From the NCBI RefSeq assembly GCF_000179595.2, contig NZ_JH556651.1:118410-182409 (forward strand): DNA of 64,000 bases. The letters run 5' to 3'. Both the position numbers and the translations under genes were made by a program. The notes beneath the pieces were generated by a model that saw only the letters and a program-made list of their open reading frames with translations, had not been told where the DNA came from and ran no database searches. This stretch comes from Acetivibrio cellulolyticus CD2. GTDB taxonomy: Bacteria > Bacillota > Clostridia > Acetivibrionales > Acetivibrionaceae. Positions 27,470-36,369 of the stretch are shown here, one piece after another. Each line of letters opens with the position of its first letter. Position 1 is the first letter of the stretch.

Positions 27470-28141
27470 ATGAAAGAACTGAGTGAACTTAAAAATAATT
27501 CTGACCCAGGATGGCGAGTTGTTGAAGAATGGTTGTTAGAAGCAAATAAGCCAATAAGAGTACTTGAATCATATAAGAAAAAGAGTGAAGAGATATTATA
27601 CAGTTTACAAATATCTACTCGGTCGATACTTGGAGCAGTTGCCTATCAAACGGGTGGTATAATAGTTGATAATGGGTGGCTTCGTTTCTTGGGCTCAGGT
27701 AATGCCTCTTTTAGAAGGAACCTGGTTTCTTGGAATGGAATTGATATGAATCAGGGCGGTAAGTGTACAAGGTTGCCAGGCTCTATTTTGGTGGCAGATG
27801 ATGTTCTTGGGGGCTTCTTTGCTATGAATGGAGGAGCCTTTGAAGGTAAGGTCGGAGATATATTTTATTTTGCTCCTGATTCTTTGGAATGGGAATCACT
27901 AAATAAAACTTACCCAGAGTTTTTGCACTGGTCGATTACAGGCAATGTGCAATTATTTTATGAAATGTTCCGATGGTATGGATGGGATAATGAAATAAAA
28001 AATATAGGGTATGACCAGGGAGTCTTATTTTACCCGCCGCTTTGGTCTGGAGACGAACCTGTTTCTAATCGAAGCAGAAATAATGTATCTATAGCAGAAA
28101 TATGGGACTTTACAGTGGATAGTAATGCAGGTAGATGTTAA
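27470..28141 (+). CDS. DUF2625 family protein
   Basis: 223 residues from the second ATG. The match to DUF2625 runs end to end: LSELKNNSDPGWRVVEEWL, LYSLQISTRSILGAVAYQTGGIIVDNGWLRFLGSG, and GGFFAMNGGAF...DIFYFAPDSLEWE. The family belongs to the SUKH-related immunity sphere in toxin loci and is otherwise uncharacterised. No toxin gene is adjacent. The upstream ATG at 27452 has no good ribosome binding site. Confidence 0.85.
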   Translation: MKELSELKNNSDPGWRVVEEWLLEANKPIRVLESYKKKSEEILYSLQISTRSILGAVAYQTGGIIVDNGWLRFLGSGNASFRRNLVSWNGIDMNQGGKCTRLPGSILVADDVLGGFFAMNGGAFEGKVGDIFYFAPDSLEWESLNKTYPEFLHWSITGNVQLFYEMFRWYGWDNEIKNIGYDQGVLFYPPLWSGDEPVSNRSRNNVSIAEIWDFTVDSNAGRC

Positions 28142-28197
28142 TGAGACCAACTTATTGTTTCAAAGGTATATAAAAGGTTTGTCAAGGAGGCCAAATG

Positions 28198-28839
28198 ATG
28201 GATTTTCAAAATGTGAAAGATGAGATAAAGAGTTTTTGGAACAAAAGGGATGAATTTTCGAATTCAGATAATCCAGTTTTTTGCGGAGGCGGAGACACTG
28301 AGTTTAAAAGGATACAAAATTTATTTAATACTGTAATGCCAATAGAATTAGAAAATTACATCAAGGAAATGGCTCCGAATAAAGAATTTTATTTTAGAAC
28401 AGTGGGCAATGCTATATGCATTTATAACTACGGAATGCTTTCCAATCGGATTGATGGCTACAGTTATAACCCAGTTATAAAGGAAAATATCGATGATTGG
28501 AACCAAGACTGGTTTCTTATAGGAGATGAAGGTGGCGACCCGATAATTGTTGATTTAGGACAAGAGGAAAGTAATAGTGATAAATGCCCAGTATTACAGG
28601 CAATGCATGGAGCAGGAGAATGGAATTTTTATGAGATATCAAGTTCAATACCACAATTTTTACTTTGTACAGCATATCTTCATCATGCGTTAAGTGGATT
28701 TGATATTGATGAGCCGATAATTGATGAAGATGATAAATTATTTCTTGCTGATGGGGCCGCTAAGTGGTTTTTTGCTAAGATTAAAGAATGTGACCCGCTT
28801 CATTATGATGACTGGGCGAGTATATTTGAAAATAGTTAA
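28198..28839 (+). CDS. SMI1/KNR4 (SUKH) family protein
   Basis: 213 residues. Family features: FCGGGDTEFKRIQNLFNTVMPIELENYIKEM at the N-terminus and WFLIGDEGGDPIIVDLGQ in the core, where the strand pattern and GDxxGDP motif are characteristic. SUKH proteins neutralise many nuclease and deaminase toxins of contact and diffusible systems. AAGGAGG sits 7 bases before the ATG at 28198 (4 bases before 28195). No cognate toxin nearby. Confidence 0.85.
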   Translation: MDFQNVKDEIKSFWNKRDEFSNSDNPVFCGGGDTEFKRIQNLFNTVMPIELENYIKEMAPNKEFYFRTVGNAICIYNYGMLSNRIDGYSYNPVIKENIDDWNQDWFLIGDEGGDPIIVDLGQEESNSDKCPVLQAMHGAGEWNFYEISSSIPQFLLCTAYLHHALSGFDIDEPIIDEDDKLFLADGAAKWFFAKIKECDPLHYDDWASIFENS

Positions 28840-28947
28840 AGGGAATTTAATTTTGTGTTATCATAAAGGATGTATAGTAGCATTATATAATAGTTTTGTC
28901 TAATGCAGGAAAGGGAATATTGTTTTGGAGTCAAAGGAGAACATATT

Positions 28948-29505
28948 ATGAAAAACTCAGTTTCAGTTAATGTCAAATTAGATGTACAAGATTTACGAAA
29001 GCATTTAATAGAAGAACGTTATGATAACATACCAAACAAAATTGGTTTTTACGGATGGTGGATAATTATAGGAGTTTTAGGTATGCTTTTTTTAATTTCT
29101 TGTCTTTGGGCTTTGATTGCATTTGATAATATAATTTTTATAGATGGCCTTTTATTTTTGGGCTTTGCATTATTCTTGTACTTTGGAAGTTCTAATCCAA
29201 TAAAGTTGGCTATATATGCTAATAAAACAATGAAAAGTGATAAATTAATGCAAAAAGAAATTTGTATCATATTAGATGACAGTGGTATGTCTACAAGTTT
29301 TGATACATCAAATATTAATATTGAGTGGAAGGATATTTTTTGTGCGAAAGAATTTAAAAGCGGTTTTGCAATTTATTTAAATAAAACCTCTGGGCAGGTT
29401 ATTCCAAAAAGGTTTTTAACAGCCGATGATATTTACTTAATACGAGAAATACTGACAAAAAATATTGAAAGCAGAAAACTTACTCTTAAAAAAACAAATA
29501 AATGA
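28948..29505 (+). CDS. YcxB-like membrane protein
   Basis: 185 residues from ATG 28948 with AAAGGAG upstream. Two adjacent membrane segments (about 30-55 and 58-80) lie in the N-terminal half. A soluble YcxB-like domain follows (ICIILDDSGMSTSFDTSNINIEWKDIFCAKEFKSGFAIYLNK, then VIPKRFLTADDI). The family is common and of unknown function, and often accompanies immunity genes. In a toxin-defence island it may protect against membrane-active toxins; that is speculation. Confidence 0.72.
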   Translation: MKNSVSVNVKLDVQDLRKHLIEERYDNIPNKIGFYGWWIIIGVLGMLFLISCLWALIAFDNIIFIDGLLFLGFALFLYFGSSNPIKLAIYANKTMKSDKLMQKEICIILDDSGMSTSFDTSNINIEWKDIFCAKEFKSGFAIYLNKTSGQVIPKRFLTADDIYLIREILTKNIESRKLTLKKTNK

Positions 29506-29534
29506 GAGTATAACGGAGGAAATTAAGAGTATTT

Positions 29535-29975
29535 ATGGGATACATTAAAGACTTGCGAAAACTTATCGGAAACAGGCCAATTATTGCCATTGGAGCAACT
29601 ATTATTGTATATAATCAAGACGGAGAGATACTCCTCCAGCACCGAACGGATACTAACACATGGGGATTGCCAGGTGGGAGTATGGAAGCAGGAGAAAATA
29701 TTGAAGAAACCGCAAGAAGGGAATTGTTTGAAGAGACAGGACTTGAAGTGACAAAACTAAAGTTGTTAAATGTTCTGTCAGGACCAGAGTACTTCTTTAC
29801 ATATCCTAATGGAGACCAAATACATACTGTTATTGTTCTTTATGAAGCAATTGAAGTAAAAGGAGAATTGCATATAAATGATAATGAAAGCAAGGAACTG
29901 AAATACTTTAATGTTAATCACCTGCCAGAGTTGGAGAGCAGGGCAGAGAATGTGATTAGGTGGCTACGGACATAA
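29535..29975 (+). CDS. NUDIX hydrolase
   Basis: 146 residues. The full NUDIX box is seen as GGSMEAGENIEETARRELFEETGL (GX5EX7REUXEEXGU) near residues 53-75, preceded by WGLPG. Cleaves nucleoside diphosphates linked to another group; the substrate cannot be deduced. First of two NUDIX genes in the island. Since ADP-ribose is a common NUDIX substrate, it may work with the nearby NADAR-family protein (inference). Confidence 0.92.
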   Translation: MGYIKDLRKLIGNRPIIAIGATIIVYNQDGEILLQHRTDTNTWGLPGGSMEAGENIEETARRELFEETGLEVTKLKLLNVLSGPEYFFTYPNGDQIHTVIVLYEAIEVKGELHINDNESKELKYFNVNHLPELESRAENVIRWLRT

Positions 29976-30150
29976 ATTGTTCTATAAAAGGAAGAAGAAG
30001 GTGTGATTAACTGTATAGTAGCAGATTATCTTTGAGCAGAATTTCAATATATGGTCAGCCCTGTAAATTCTATAGAAAGCCCTTAAGGACACCGAGAGCA
30101 AAGTTGTGTGCTGCATGTGGGGCTAAAGTAATGAAGGGAAGGTAGTAAAA

Positions 30151-30870
30151 ATGGATAAAAAGGCTGAATTATTAAAAGAAATAAAGGGAACGCTTATCGG
30201 CTTAAAAGTATGTTATCTGGGGGAAAAATATGGTGGATACCTAAAGATAGGATTGGGAGAAAAAGTATATTATGATGAAACTGGACGTAAAGGAAAATTT
30301 CACTGTCAATGCGATATATCATCTCGGCAAAGCACATGGCGGATAATACAAAACAATAAAATTCTTTGTGGATATGGAAATGAAGTTGAATTTAATAAAG
30401 GTATATTTAGTTCTCTTGAATTAGGAAGTTTAGTAGACATTATACAGAAAACAGATTTTGATATTACGTTCATGTTCGACTGCGGTATAAGTGTCGACTT
30501 TATTTGCAATATATTAGAAGAGCCTCAATTGACCATAACCTCTTATCCTACAGTCGCATATGAGTTGTGTATGGATGGATGGAGGAAAATAGACCCAAAT
30601 GAATTATTTAGAAAAGTGAGCGAAATAGATTCTGTATTAAGTGACCTTTCAGAAGATTGTTGCAACAGATGGAATTCAATAGTTCCTAAAAGCAATAATA
30701 ATAATAATAAGGTTTGTGATAATTGCTTTTATTTTCGTACAATTAATGGATACTTCCATTTTTGGGAGTTTGGGATTTGTAGTAATAGAGAATCACCATT
30801 TGATGGTAAATTAGTTGGGGTTTCATCTGGATGTAATAAATTAAAAGCATTGAAGGACTTAATAAAGTGA
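30151..30870 (+). CDS. Unknown protein with C-terminal zinc-binding DUF3027-like module
   Basis: 239 residues. The N-terminal 185 residues are unrecognised and strand-rich. After an asparagine linker (SNNNNNK), the last 50 residues carry CDNCFYFRTINGYFHFWEFGICSNRESPFDGKLV...GC, matching the four-cysteine pattern of DUF3027-type modules. Such modules occur at the end of diverse immunity-like proteins. Starts after AAGGGAAGG. The 175-bp gap before it holds a short [12 protein letters not shown] fragment, perhaps a zinc-ribbon remnant. Confidence 0.65.
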   Translation: MDKKAELLKEIKGTLIGLKVCYLGEKYGGYLKIGLGEKVYYDETGRKGKFHCQCDISSRQSTWRIIQNNKILCGYGNEVEFNKGIFSSLELGSLVDIIQKTDFDITFMFDCGISVDFICNILEEPQLTITSYPTVAYELCMDGWRKIDPNELFRKVSEIDSVLSDLSEDCCNRWNSIVPKSNNNNNKVCDNCFYFRTINGYFHFWEFGICSNRESPFDGKLVGVSSGCNKLKALKDLIK

Positions 30871-30954
30871 ATAGTCAGAGGACGATGCTTTAGTGCCAAT
30901 ATAAGTGGATGTTAAAAGCATTAAAATATTTTTTAATTTGGTGGTGATTATAGA

Positions 30955-31440
30955 ATGTCTGGCAAAATGATAATGTTCGATAGTGATAGTGGAAGGTTCC
31001 AATTAAGGGCTGTTGGTGTTGCAGTTAAAGATAATAAGATTCTTATACATAGAGCAGAGAAAGATGACTTCTGGTCTTTACTTGGCGGTCGGGTTGAAAT
31101 GCTCGAATCGTCTGAAGATACACTTATAAGGGAAATGAAAGAGGAATTGGGTATAGATATTGAGGTAGAACGGTTATTATGGGTTTCTGAAAACTTCTTT
31201 GAATACGAAAATAAAGTGTTTCATGAATTAGGGTTTTATTATCAGATGAAATTACCTGAAAATTGCCCTTTGTTTGAGCAGAAGGGAGAGTTTCAAGGAG
31301 ATGAACAGGGAATAAAGTTAATTTTTAAATGGCAGCCTATTGATAGGCTTGATGACTTGGTACTATATCCGACATTCTTGAAAAGAACCCTTACAACTAA
31401 ATCAGAAGGAATTGAGCATATCATAGAAACAGAGCCTTGA
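30955..31440 (+). CDS. NUDIX hydrolase
   Basis: 161 residues. NUDIX box GGRVEMLESSEDTLIREMKEELGI near residues 45-68 with all catalytic glutamates. It contains the RAVGVAVKDNKILIHRA lead-in and a C-terminal WQPIDRLDDLVLYPTFLK typical of a common clostridial subgroup. The second NUDIX gene of the island; not a close copy of the first. Followed 80 bp later by the NADAR gene. Confidence 0.92.
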   Translation: MSGKMIMFDSDSGRFQLRAVGVAVKDNKILIHRAEKDDFWSLLGGRVEMLESSEDTLIREMKEELGIDIEVERLLWVSENFFEYENKVFHELGFYYQMKLPENCPLFEQKGEFQGDEQGIKLIFKWQPIDRLDDLVLYPTFLKRTLTTKSEGIEHIIETEP

Positions 31441-31519
31441 TTTTTGATATAATTGAGTATGAAAGAAACATAAGAATTGTTCCTTTTTCAAAATAGGGAA
31501 ATTGATTAGGAGAAAAATT

Positions 31520-32398
31520 ATGAAGAAAAAATATGATATGAGCAATCCTATGGCTCCGTTGTGGCTAATGTATCCACATATAAGCAGCGGAAGCATTGGA
31601 TGGAGAATGGGGTCTGGAGAAGAATATAAATTTGAATTTATTGATTGGTATGATGCTATTTCTGTAGATGAACAAAAACAATTCCAGCAGATGTTTCCTG
31701 CACCAAAAGGTTGGCTCGATTGGTTTAAAGAGGAATGTCATGAAGGTGATTTTTATGATGATGACGGCTATCTTCAATGGAGTGAAGGTGGTAATATGAA
31801 GTATTCAATGGACACTTTACAAAATGATTTCCGTGCAGGTAAGAAGATTAAGTATTTGTTTTTCTGGGGCCATCAGCCGTCAGTCGATGGCAGTATTACA
31901 AAAACCTGCTTTAGCCAGTGGTGGAAGTCTGATTTTACTATTGATATAGAAGACTACTGCTGTATGGAACAGTATATGATGGCTGAAAAAGCAAGGCTGT
32001 TTGAAGATAAAGAAATTCTGGAAGAGATAATGAAGAGTAAGCATCCGAAACAGATAAAGGAATTGGGCAGGAAGGTTAGAAATTTTGATGAAGAGGTATG
32101 GAAGAAAAAACGTTATTCCATCATTCTAAACGGTAACTATGCTAAGTTTTTACAGAATGAAGAGTTGAGGCAATTTTTAATACAGACTCAAAATCGGGTA
32201 CTTGTTGAAGCCAGTCCTTATGATAAGATTTGGGGAATAGGAATGTCGGCTGATGATGAGCATATAGAAAACCCTTTGGAGTGGCAGGGGTTAAATCTTT
32301 TGGGATTTGCCTTGATGGAAGTACGGGATGAACTTATCCGTGTGTGTCAGAATGTTGATAAACTTGATTTAAAGTTATTACATGAGGAATTTGATTAA
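31520..32398 (+). CDS. NADAR family protein (ADP-ribose-linked N-glycosidase fold)
   Basis: 292 residues. The last 165 residues match NADAR/YbiA proteins: FFWGHQPS, YCCMEQYMMAEKARLFEDKEI, LGRKVRNFDEEVWKKKRYSIILNGNYAKFLQN, and the hallmark LVEASPYDKIWGIG. NADAR proteins cleave N-glycosidic bonds; some remove ADP-ribose from DNA guanosine and protect against DarT-type toxins. The first 95 residues are an extra domain of unknown role. AGGAG precedes ATG 31520. An immunity role fits but is inferred. Confidence 0.88.
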   Translation: MKKKYDMSNPMAPLWLMYPHISSGSIGWRMGSGEEYKFEFIDWYDAISVDEQKQFQQMFPAPKGWLDWFKEECHEGDFYDDDGYLQWSEGGNMKYSMDTLQNDFRAGKKIKYLFFWGHQPSVDGSITKTCFSQWWKSDFTIDIEDYCCMEQYMMAEKARLFEDKEILEEIMKSKHPKQIKELGRKVRNFDEEVWKKKRYSIILNGNYAKFLQNEELRQFLIQTQNRVLVEASPYDKIWGIGMSADDEHIENPLEWQGLNLLGFALMEVRDELIRVCQNVDKLDLKLLHEEFD

Positions 32399-32611
32399 TA
32401 TTTTAAAGGGTAGTTTAAAGAAAGAAGATATAAGTAGTAAGTTTGATTTACTCGGATTTGTTTTATAAATCTGACTTATTGTCTATTCTGTACGCTCATA
32501 TAATGGAAGAGTCTATATAAACCCATCTACATTAACTATTTGATGGTATGGAGAAATCTTGATACTATTGTTGATGATAGTAAGTTTTTGGGAGTTAATG
32601 AGGTAATCATT

Positions 32612-32953
32612 TTGAAAAATAAATTGCGTAGAATAACAATTAATAACGAAACATACTATTATAGATTTACCTATAAATATCAACGAGAGTCTGAGTACGA
32701 TTTAGCATGTATCTCATGCTTTAAAGCATATATAGAGAAGAATAAAAATACTCCTCTTGTAATTACGATAAAAACAGAAGCAGATTACATCATTGGAAAT
32801 ACTTTGAATATAGGTACAAAAGGTATAAACCTTAATTTGCCTCAATGGGCACGTAAACTAATACTTTTGGGGCTTGATAGAGGATGGAATGGATATATGA
32901 AGATGGAGTTACAATGCGATTATGAACTATTAGAGCAGATTAAAGGTTCTTGA
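32612..32953 (+). CDS. Unknown small island protein
   Basis: 113 residues from a TTG with GAGGT 6 bases upstream; the frame is open upstream to 32540, but that leader has no ribosome binding site. Strand-rich N-terminus (ITINNETYYYRFTYKYQ), then IGTKGINLNLPQWARKLILLGLDRGWNGY, a lone helix ending in a conserved-looking GWNG. Not recognised. Soluble and compact, like its neighbours. Confidence 0.55.
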   Translation: MKNKLRRITINNETYYYRFTYKYQRESEYDLACISCFKAYIEKNKNTPLVITIKTEADYIIGNTLNIGTKGINLNLPQWARKLILLGLDRGWNGYMKMELQCDYELLEQIKGS

Positions 32954-32990
32954 AAAAGGATACGTAAAATAAGAGAAAGGAGAACTGTGT

Positions 32991-33521
32991 ATGTATCTCT
33001 TAGAGAACTGTGTTGTAGATGTTCCCATGTTACCAGAAATCCAGGCAGAACTAATAGAATGCTTTAGAAACAATAATCAGTTGATTTTATTCACTTGGAT
33101 TGAGCCTAGTGAGGGAGATATTAAAAAGTTGGAAGAAAAGAGTAAAAAGTATGGAATTATAGTTGAATATAAGGAATTTGCTTTAACTGGTAAAGAGCCT
33201 TTGTTTATTACCGAGGGAGAGTGTGGTCCATCTAATAGAAAAGAATTAAGAAGAATCCATTGGTACAGCCCTGATATATGGGAAGAGTTAATAGCAATTA
33301 TTAAGGACGAAGGTATAACATATCATTGCTATATAGTTCCTAAAGACAGGCATCCTAAAGACTTTCTGTTTGATATTCATTTATATGAACACCATGAGAT
33401 AGGTGATAATGAATATAGAAGTTTATTTTATAGCGGTGAGGGCGTTGCAAGTTTTAAAGAGCATGTTCTTTCAAAGTTAGAGGCTGTTGTTAAAAAATAC
33501 AGTAATGGTTATAAATTTTAA
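32991..33521 (+). CDS. Unknown island protein
   Basis: 176 residues, soluble. Alternating strand and helix (LILFTWIEPSEGDIKKLEEKSKKYGIIVEY), then RRIHWYSPDIWEELIAIIKDEGITYHCYIVP and HLYEHHEIGDNEYRSLFYSGEGVASFKEHVLSKL. The alpha/beta pattern suggests a single ferredoxin-like domain. GAAAGGAG lies upstream. Not recognised. Confidence 0.6.
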   Translation: MYLLENCVVDVPMLPEIQAELIECFRNNNQLILFTWIEPSEGDIKKLEEKSKKYGIIVEYKEFALTGKEPLFITEGECGPSNRKELRRIHWYSPDIWEELIAIIKDEGITYHCYIVPKDRHPKDFLFDIHLYEHHEIGDNEYRSLFYSGEGVASFKEHVLSKLEAVVKKYSNGYKF

Positions 33522-33543
33522 AACTGATTTTGGAGGAGTCTAC

Positions 33544-33873
33544 ATGTATTACGCTATCAATAAACTTCAAGAATTGAGAGACTGTGCAATTAAGGAATTA
33601 AAACAAGGTAAGAATGAATTCCTGAAAACAAAATTAGAGTTGGATAGGGCAATATCATGCTTAGAATTTTGCATGGAGCATGATTTGTTTAGTGATAATA
33701 AAGAAAAGTACAGTGTGTTAGAGTTGCCTTTGCCAGAGGGTACGGGCTATTTTTCTGATTATAGAATAGTTGATGATTGCGAAACAGAGGACAAGGAGTT
33801 TTGGAGAGAGTTGAAATTCGAGGGTAAAAAAGTATTTTTATCATCAGGGGATATTATTATAAAGAGGGAGTAA
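33544..33873 (+). CDS. Unknown small island protein, helical N-terminus
   Basis: 109 residues from ATG 33544 with GGAGGAG upstream, 22 bp after the previous gene. A long N-terminal helix (LQELRDCAIKELKQGKNEFLKTKLELDRAISCLEFCMEHDLF) could form a coiled coil. A short strand-rich tail ends in SSGDIIIKRE. Not recognised. Confidence 0.6.
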   Translation: MYYAINKLQELRDCAIKELKQGKNEFLKTKLELDRAISCLEFCMEHDLFSDNKEKYSVLELPLPEGTGYFSDYRIVDDCETEDKEFWRELKFEGKKVFLSSGDIIIKRE

Positions 33874-33937
33874 AGGTACTTCTATTGATAGATTCAAATT
33901 ACAGCAGAGAATATAGGCGGTGAAAGGTATTTGTAAT

Positions 33938-34276
33938 ATGAATAAAAATATAAATTGGTTGGAGCCATGGGATTCTTTATGTACTGAGCCAAATCATTTT
34001 GAACAGGAACTCTATTTTGAAATAGGAGAGCGACATGTTTTATATGGGAAAAAAGTTACGGCAATCGGCAGAAGATATGATTGTGATGACTTTTTATTTA
34101 AGGTTCATTACTCGGAGTTCAATTATGCAGTAGTACATCTAACCTATTCAAGAACGAAGGAGCAGGATGCAAGTTTTCCGATAACGAAATTATTTAAAGA
34201 TTTGAACGATTGGGTTAATAACTGTATGATTCCAGACCACTCAGAATATATGCTTAGTGAAGAAGAAGGAAATTAG
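33938..34276 (+). CDS. Unknown small island protein
   Basis: 112 residues from ATG 33938 (AAAGG upstream). Distinctive blocks: WLEPWDSLCTEPNHFEQELYFEIGERHVLYGKKVTAIGRR and DDFLFKVHYSEFNYAVVHLTYS. The C-terminal FPITKLFKDLNDWVNNCMIPDH looks like a capping helix. It reads as a complete, conserved type of protein but I cannot name the family. Confidence 0.6.
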   Translation: MNKNINWLEPWDSLCTEPNHFEQELYFEIGERHVLYGKKVTAIGRRYDCDDFLFKVHYSEFNYAVVHLTYSRTKEQDASFPITKLFKDLNDWVNNCMIPDHSEYMLSEEEGN

Positions 34277-34314
34277 GAGGAAGTAGATTATTCAGGTTAA
34301 GGAGATGCTGTTTA

Positions 34315-34778
34315 GTGACTCAAAAGATTGAAAAACCATTAAGTAAATTAATCGGCTTAATAATTAAAAAATTAGAATCTGGAGTTGATATTTATGATTC
34401 TGAGGAATTAAGAGATGCCCTTAGTCTTTTAGAAACTTTTATTTCGGTGGAACTCAGGAAAAAAATAGCGAATGGGAATATGAAAGTTTAGATGGATTAT
34501 ATGAAGGCCGAATTACAATGACAGGCAAGAACCAAATCAGTATTGTTGGCATGTGTGTGTTGATATCAGACCAAAGTTTTATACCTGTTTATATTCAAAC
34601 TAGAATTTCAGATTCAATGGATGAAATTGAATGGATGGACTGTAAATTAGCCGAATACGGAGAAAACGGAATAATAAAGATACCTTGCAATTCTAACCGA
34701 TGGAATAAGCAGATGTATGCTTTAGATGTAAATAAAATTAATTGGCATTATTCAATAAGTTACGGTAAAGAAATTTGA
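34315..34778 (+). pseudogene. Unknown island gene split by an A7 frameshift
   Basis: Two coding stretches in adjacent frames. The first, from GTG 34315 (AAGGAG 10 bases upstream), reads TQKIEKPLSKLIGLIIKKL...LETFISVELRKK. The second reads NSEWEYESLDGLYEGRITM and continues to YGKEI. They meet at seven A (34459-34465); one extra A would join them into a protein of about 154 residues. No known family. As with the phosphatase gene, the break lies exactly in a homopolymer. Confidence 0.7.
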
Positions 34779-34802
34779 ATTAAGTAATAGGTAAGGTGGT
34801 TT

Positions 34803-35192
34803 ATGGAACAATATAGAAATACATGGTTTATATATAATTGGTTTTACGAAGATGGTGAAGATTTAATCCATCCTGATAACTTGGAACGATTTAAGGAAAG
34901 GTTTCGATGTCATGGAAACTGCCTATTTTTCTGCGTCGGTGAAGATAAAGATTATATTACTTTCAAATATAAAGAAGAGTTATTCAGAGTTAAACCAAAT
35001 TTATATAAAAGGGTTAAACTGCCTATATATTCATATGGAGAGCGTTTAAAATTAAAGAAATATCCAGATGCTATATGCGAAGTTGATGATATAAGGTGGC
35101 ATTCAGTCAGGTCAGAACCATTTTACACCCTTATTGTAAATGGTAAAAAGAAATCTAAACGTTATTATGAAGATGAATTTATATTAGAATAG
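34803..35192 (+). CDS. Unknown island protein, possibly DUF6960 family
   Basis: 129 residues. NTWFIYNWFYEDGEDLIHPDNLERFKERF at the N-terminus, LFRVKPNLYKRVKLPIYSYGERLKLK in the middle, and LIVNGKKKSKRYYEDEFI at the C-terminus. The NGKKKSKRYYE ending resembles the DUF6960 family as I remember it; this is low certainty. An SH3-like small barrel is plausible from the strand pattern. Confidence 0.6.
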   Translation: MEQYRNTWFIYNWFYEDGEDLIHPDNLERFKERFRCHGNCLFFCVGEDKDYITFKYKEELFRVKPNLYKRVKLPIYSYGERLKLKKYPDAICEVDDIRWHSVRSEPFYTLIVNGKKKSKRYYEDEFILE

Positions 35193-35229
35193 AAAGTTAA
35201 TTAAAACATACCTGCAACACATATCAGGT

Positions 35230-35823
35230 ATGAATAGCCAAAATGAAGCAGAAAAGATGATTAGGCAAAAGATTACTTGTTTATACATAATGCCTTCGGA
35301 TGAGGTGCTTGGAGAAGATTATATGGATACATTATCAATTAGAGGTGAAATTGAAAAGTTAATAAAGAGTTTACCTCTATCATATGAAGACCTACATGAA
35401 ATTGGAAAAACACAATGGGCAAGCATTAAGAAAAATATTGAGAATAGATTTTTAAAAATAAATTATTATACAGATGATTTACGCTGGGGATGGGAGGTGT
35501 TTAAAGAACCGCAATTTTCTGTAACATTTACCGACCCTGCTTTTTCATACTTTTCTAATTTAATAGAAGATGATGTTATTTGGTTTGTAGTTGAGGATTA
35601 CAAGAATAAAATGTGGCTATATGAAGGAACTAAAGACGCAATCATAAGAAAAGTTATTCCTGAATGCTTGAATTTAAAAGAATATTATCTTGTTTCAAAA
35701 AAGTATGAATGGATATTATGTGAAAATCATCATAATGTTGCCTGTGGCTCTGGTAAAAGGATTGTTGAAAAGATGAATAAATTCATAGGAGAAAACCCTG
35801 AAGAGATTATTACTGTTTACTAA
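35230..35823 (+). CDS. Unknown island protein, possibly DUF6756 family
   Basis: 197 residues. The second half is well defined: DDVIWFVVEDYKNKMWLYEGTKDAIIRKVIPEC, then YYLVSKKYEWILCENHHNVACGSG. These blocks resemble DUF6756 proteins, which appear in immunity-gene arrays; certainty is modest. No clear ribosome binding site precedes the ATG. Last plus-strand gene before the IS66 element. The 130 bp between its stop and the IS contain the detached end of the minus-strand gene at 38559. Confidence 0.6.
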   Translation: MNSQNEAEKMIRQKITCLYIMPSDEVLGEDYMDTLSIRGEIEKLIKSLPLSYEDLHEIGKTQWASIKKNIENRFLKINYYTDDLRWGWEVFKEPQFSVTFTDPAFSYFSNLIEDDVIWFVVEDYKNKMWLYEGTKDAIIRKVIPECLNLKEYYLVSKKYEWILCENHHNVACGSGKRIVEKMNKFIGENPEEIITVY

Positions 35824-36048
35824 GATTAGGAGTAGCGGATTTCCATTACAAAAAATTATTTGATTTTAATTATTAATTTTTCAGCCACAATAGTACACTT
35901 TGGCATAATTTTATCATATTTGTCCCACAACATTACTAAATAATGCCTTACTTTTTGTAAGTGCTTCAAAACATACCGTAGTGTAATTAACAACTACTTC
36001 TGTTATGCTTTCTGATATAAAACTCATGAAGTCAGGAGGCATTTTAAA

Positions 36049-36369
36049 ATGGCACAAAGAAAATCCGAGACAATATGGAAGCAGACAATTTTAGATTGTA
36101 AAGCCAGTGGCTTATCTGCTAGGCAATGGTGTGAAAAAAATAATATAAAATTGTCAACCTACAAATATTGGCTTACAAGACTCAATAAGCAAAAGAACTC
36201 AGCAACAGATATATGCTGGGCAGAAATGAAAATTCCAGAAGAAGTGATAAGGCATCCGGGTTCTGCTTCCATCACAATACGGTATGACAATTTTGTATTG
36301 GATATACACGAAAAGACTGATCTTCAGTTGCTAGCAACAGTGTTAAAAACACTGCGTTCAATATGTTAG
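36049..36369 (+). CDS. tnpA: IS66 accessory protein TnpA
   Basis: 106 residues. The N-terminal helix-turn-helix reads IWKQTILDCKASGLSARQWCEKNNIKLSTYKYWLTRL, the usual IS66 OrfA form. Required for IS66 transposition by unknown mechanism. AGGAGG lies upstream. Its end overlaps the tnpB start by 7 bp. Confidence 0.9.
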   Translation: MAQRKSETIWKQTILDCKASGLSARQWCEKNNIKLSTYKYWLTRLNKQKNSATDICWAEMKIPEEVIRHPGSASITIRYDNFVLDIHEKTDLQLLATVLKTLRSIC

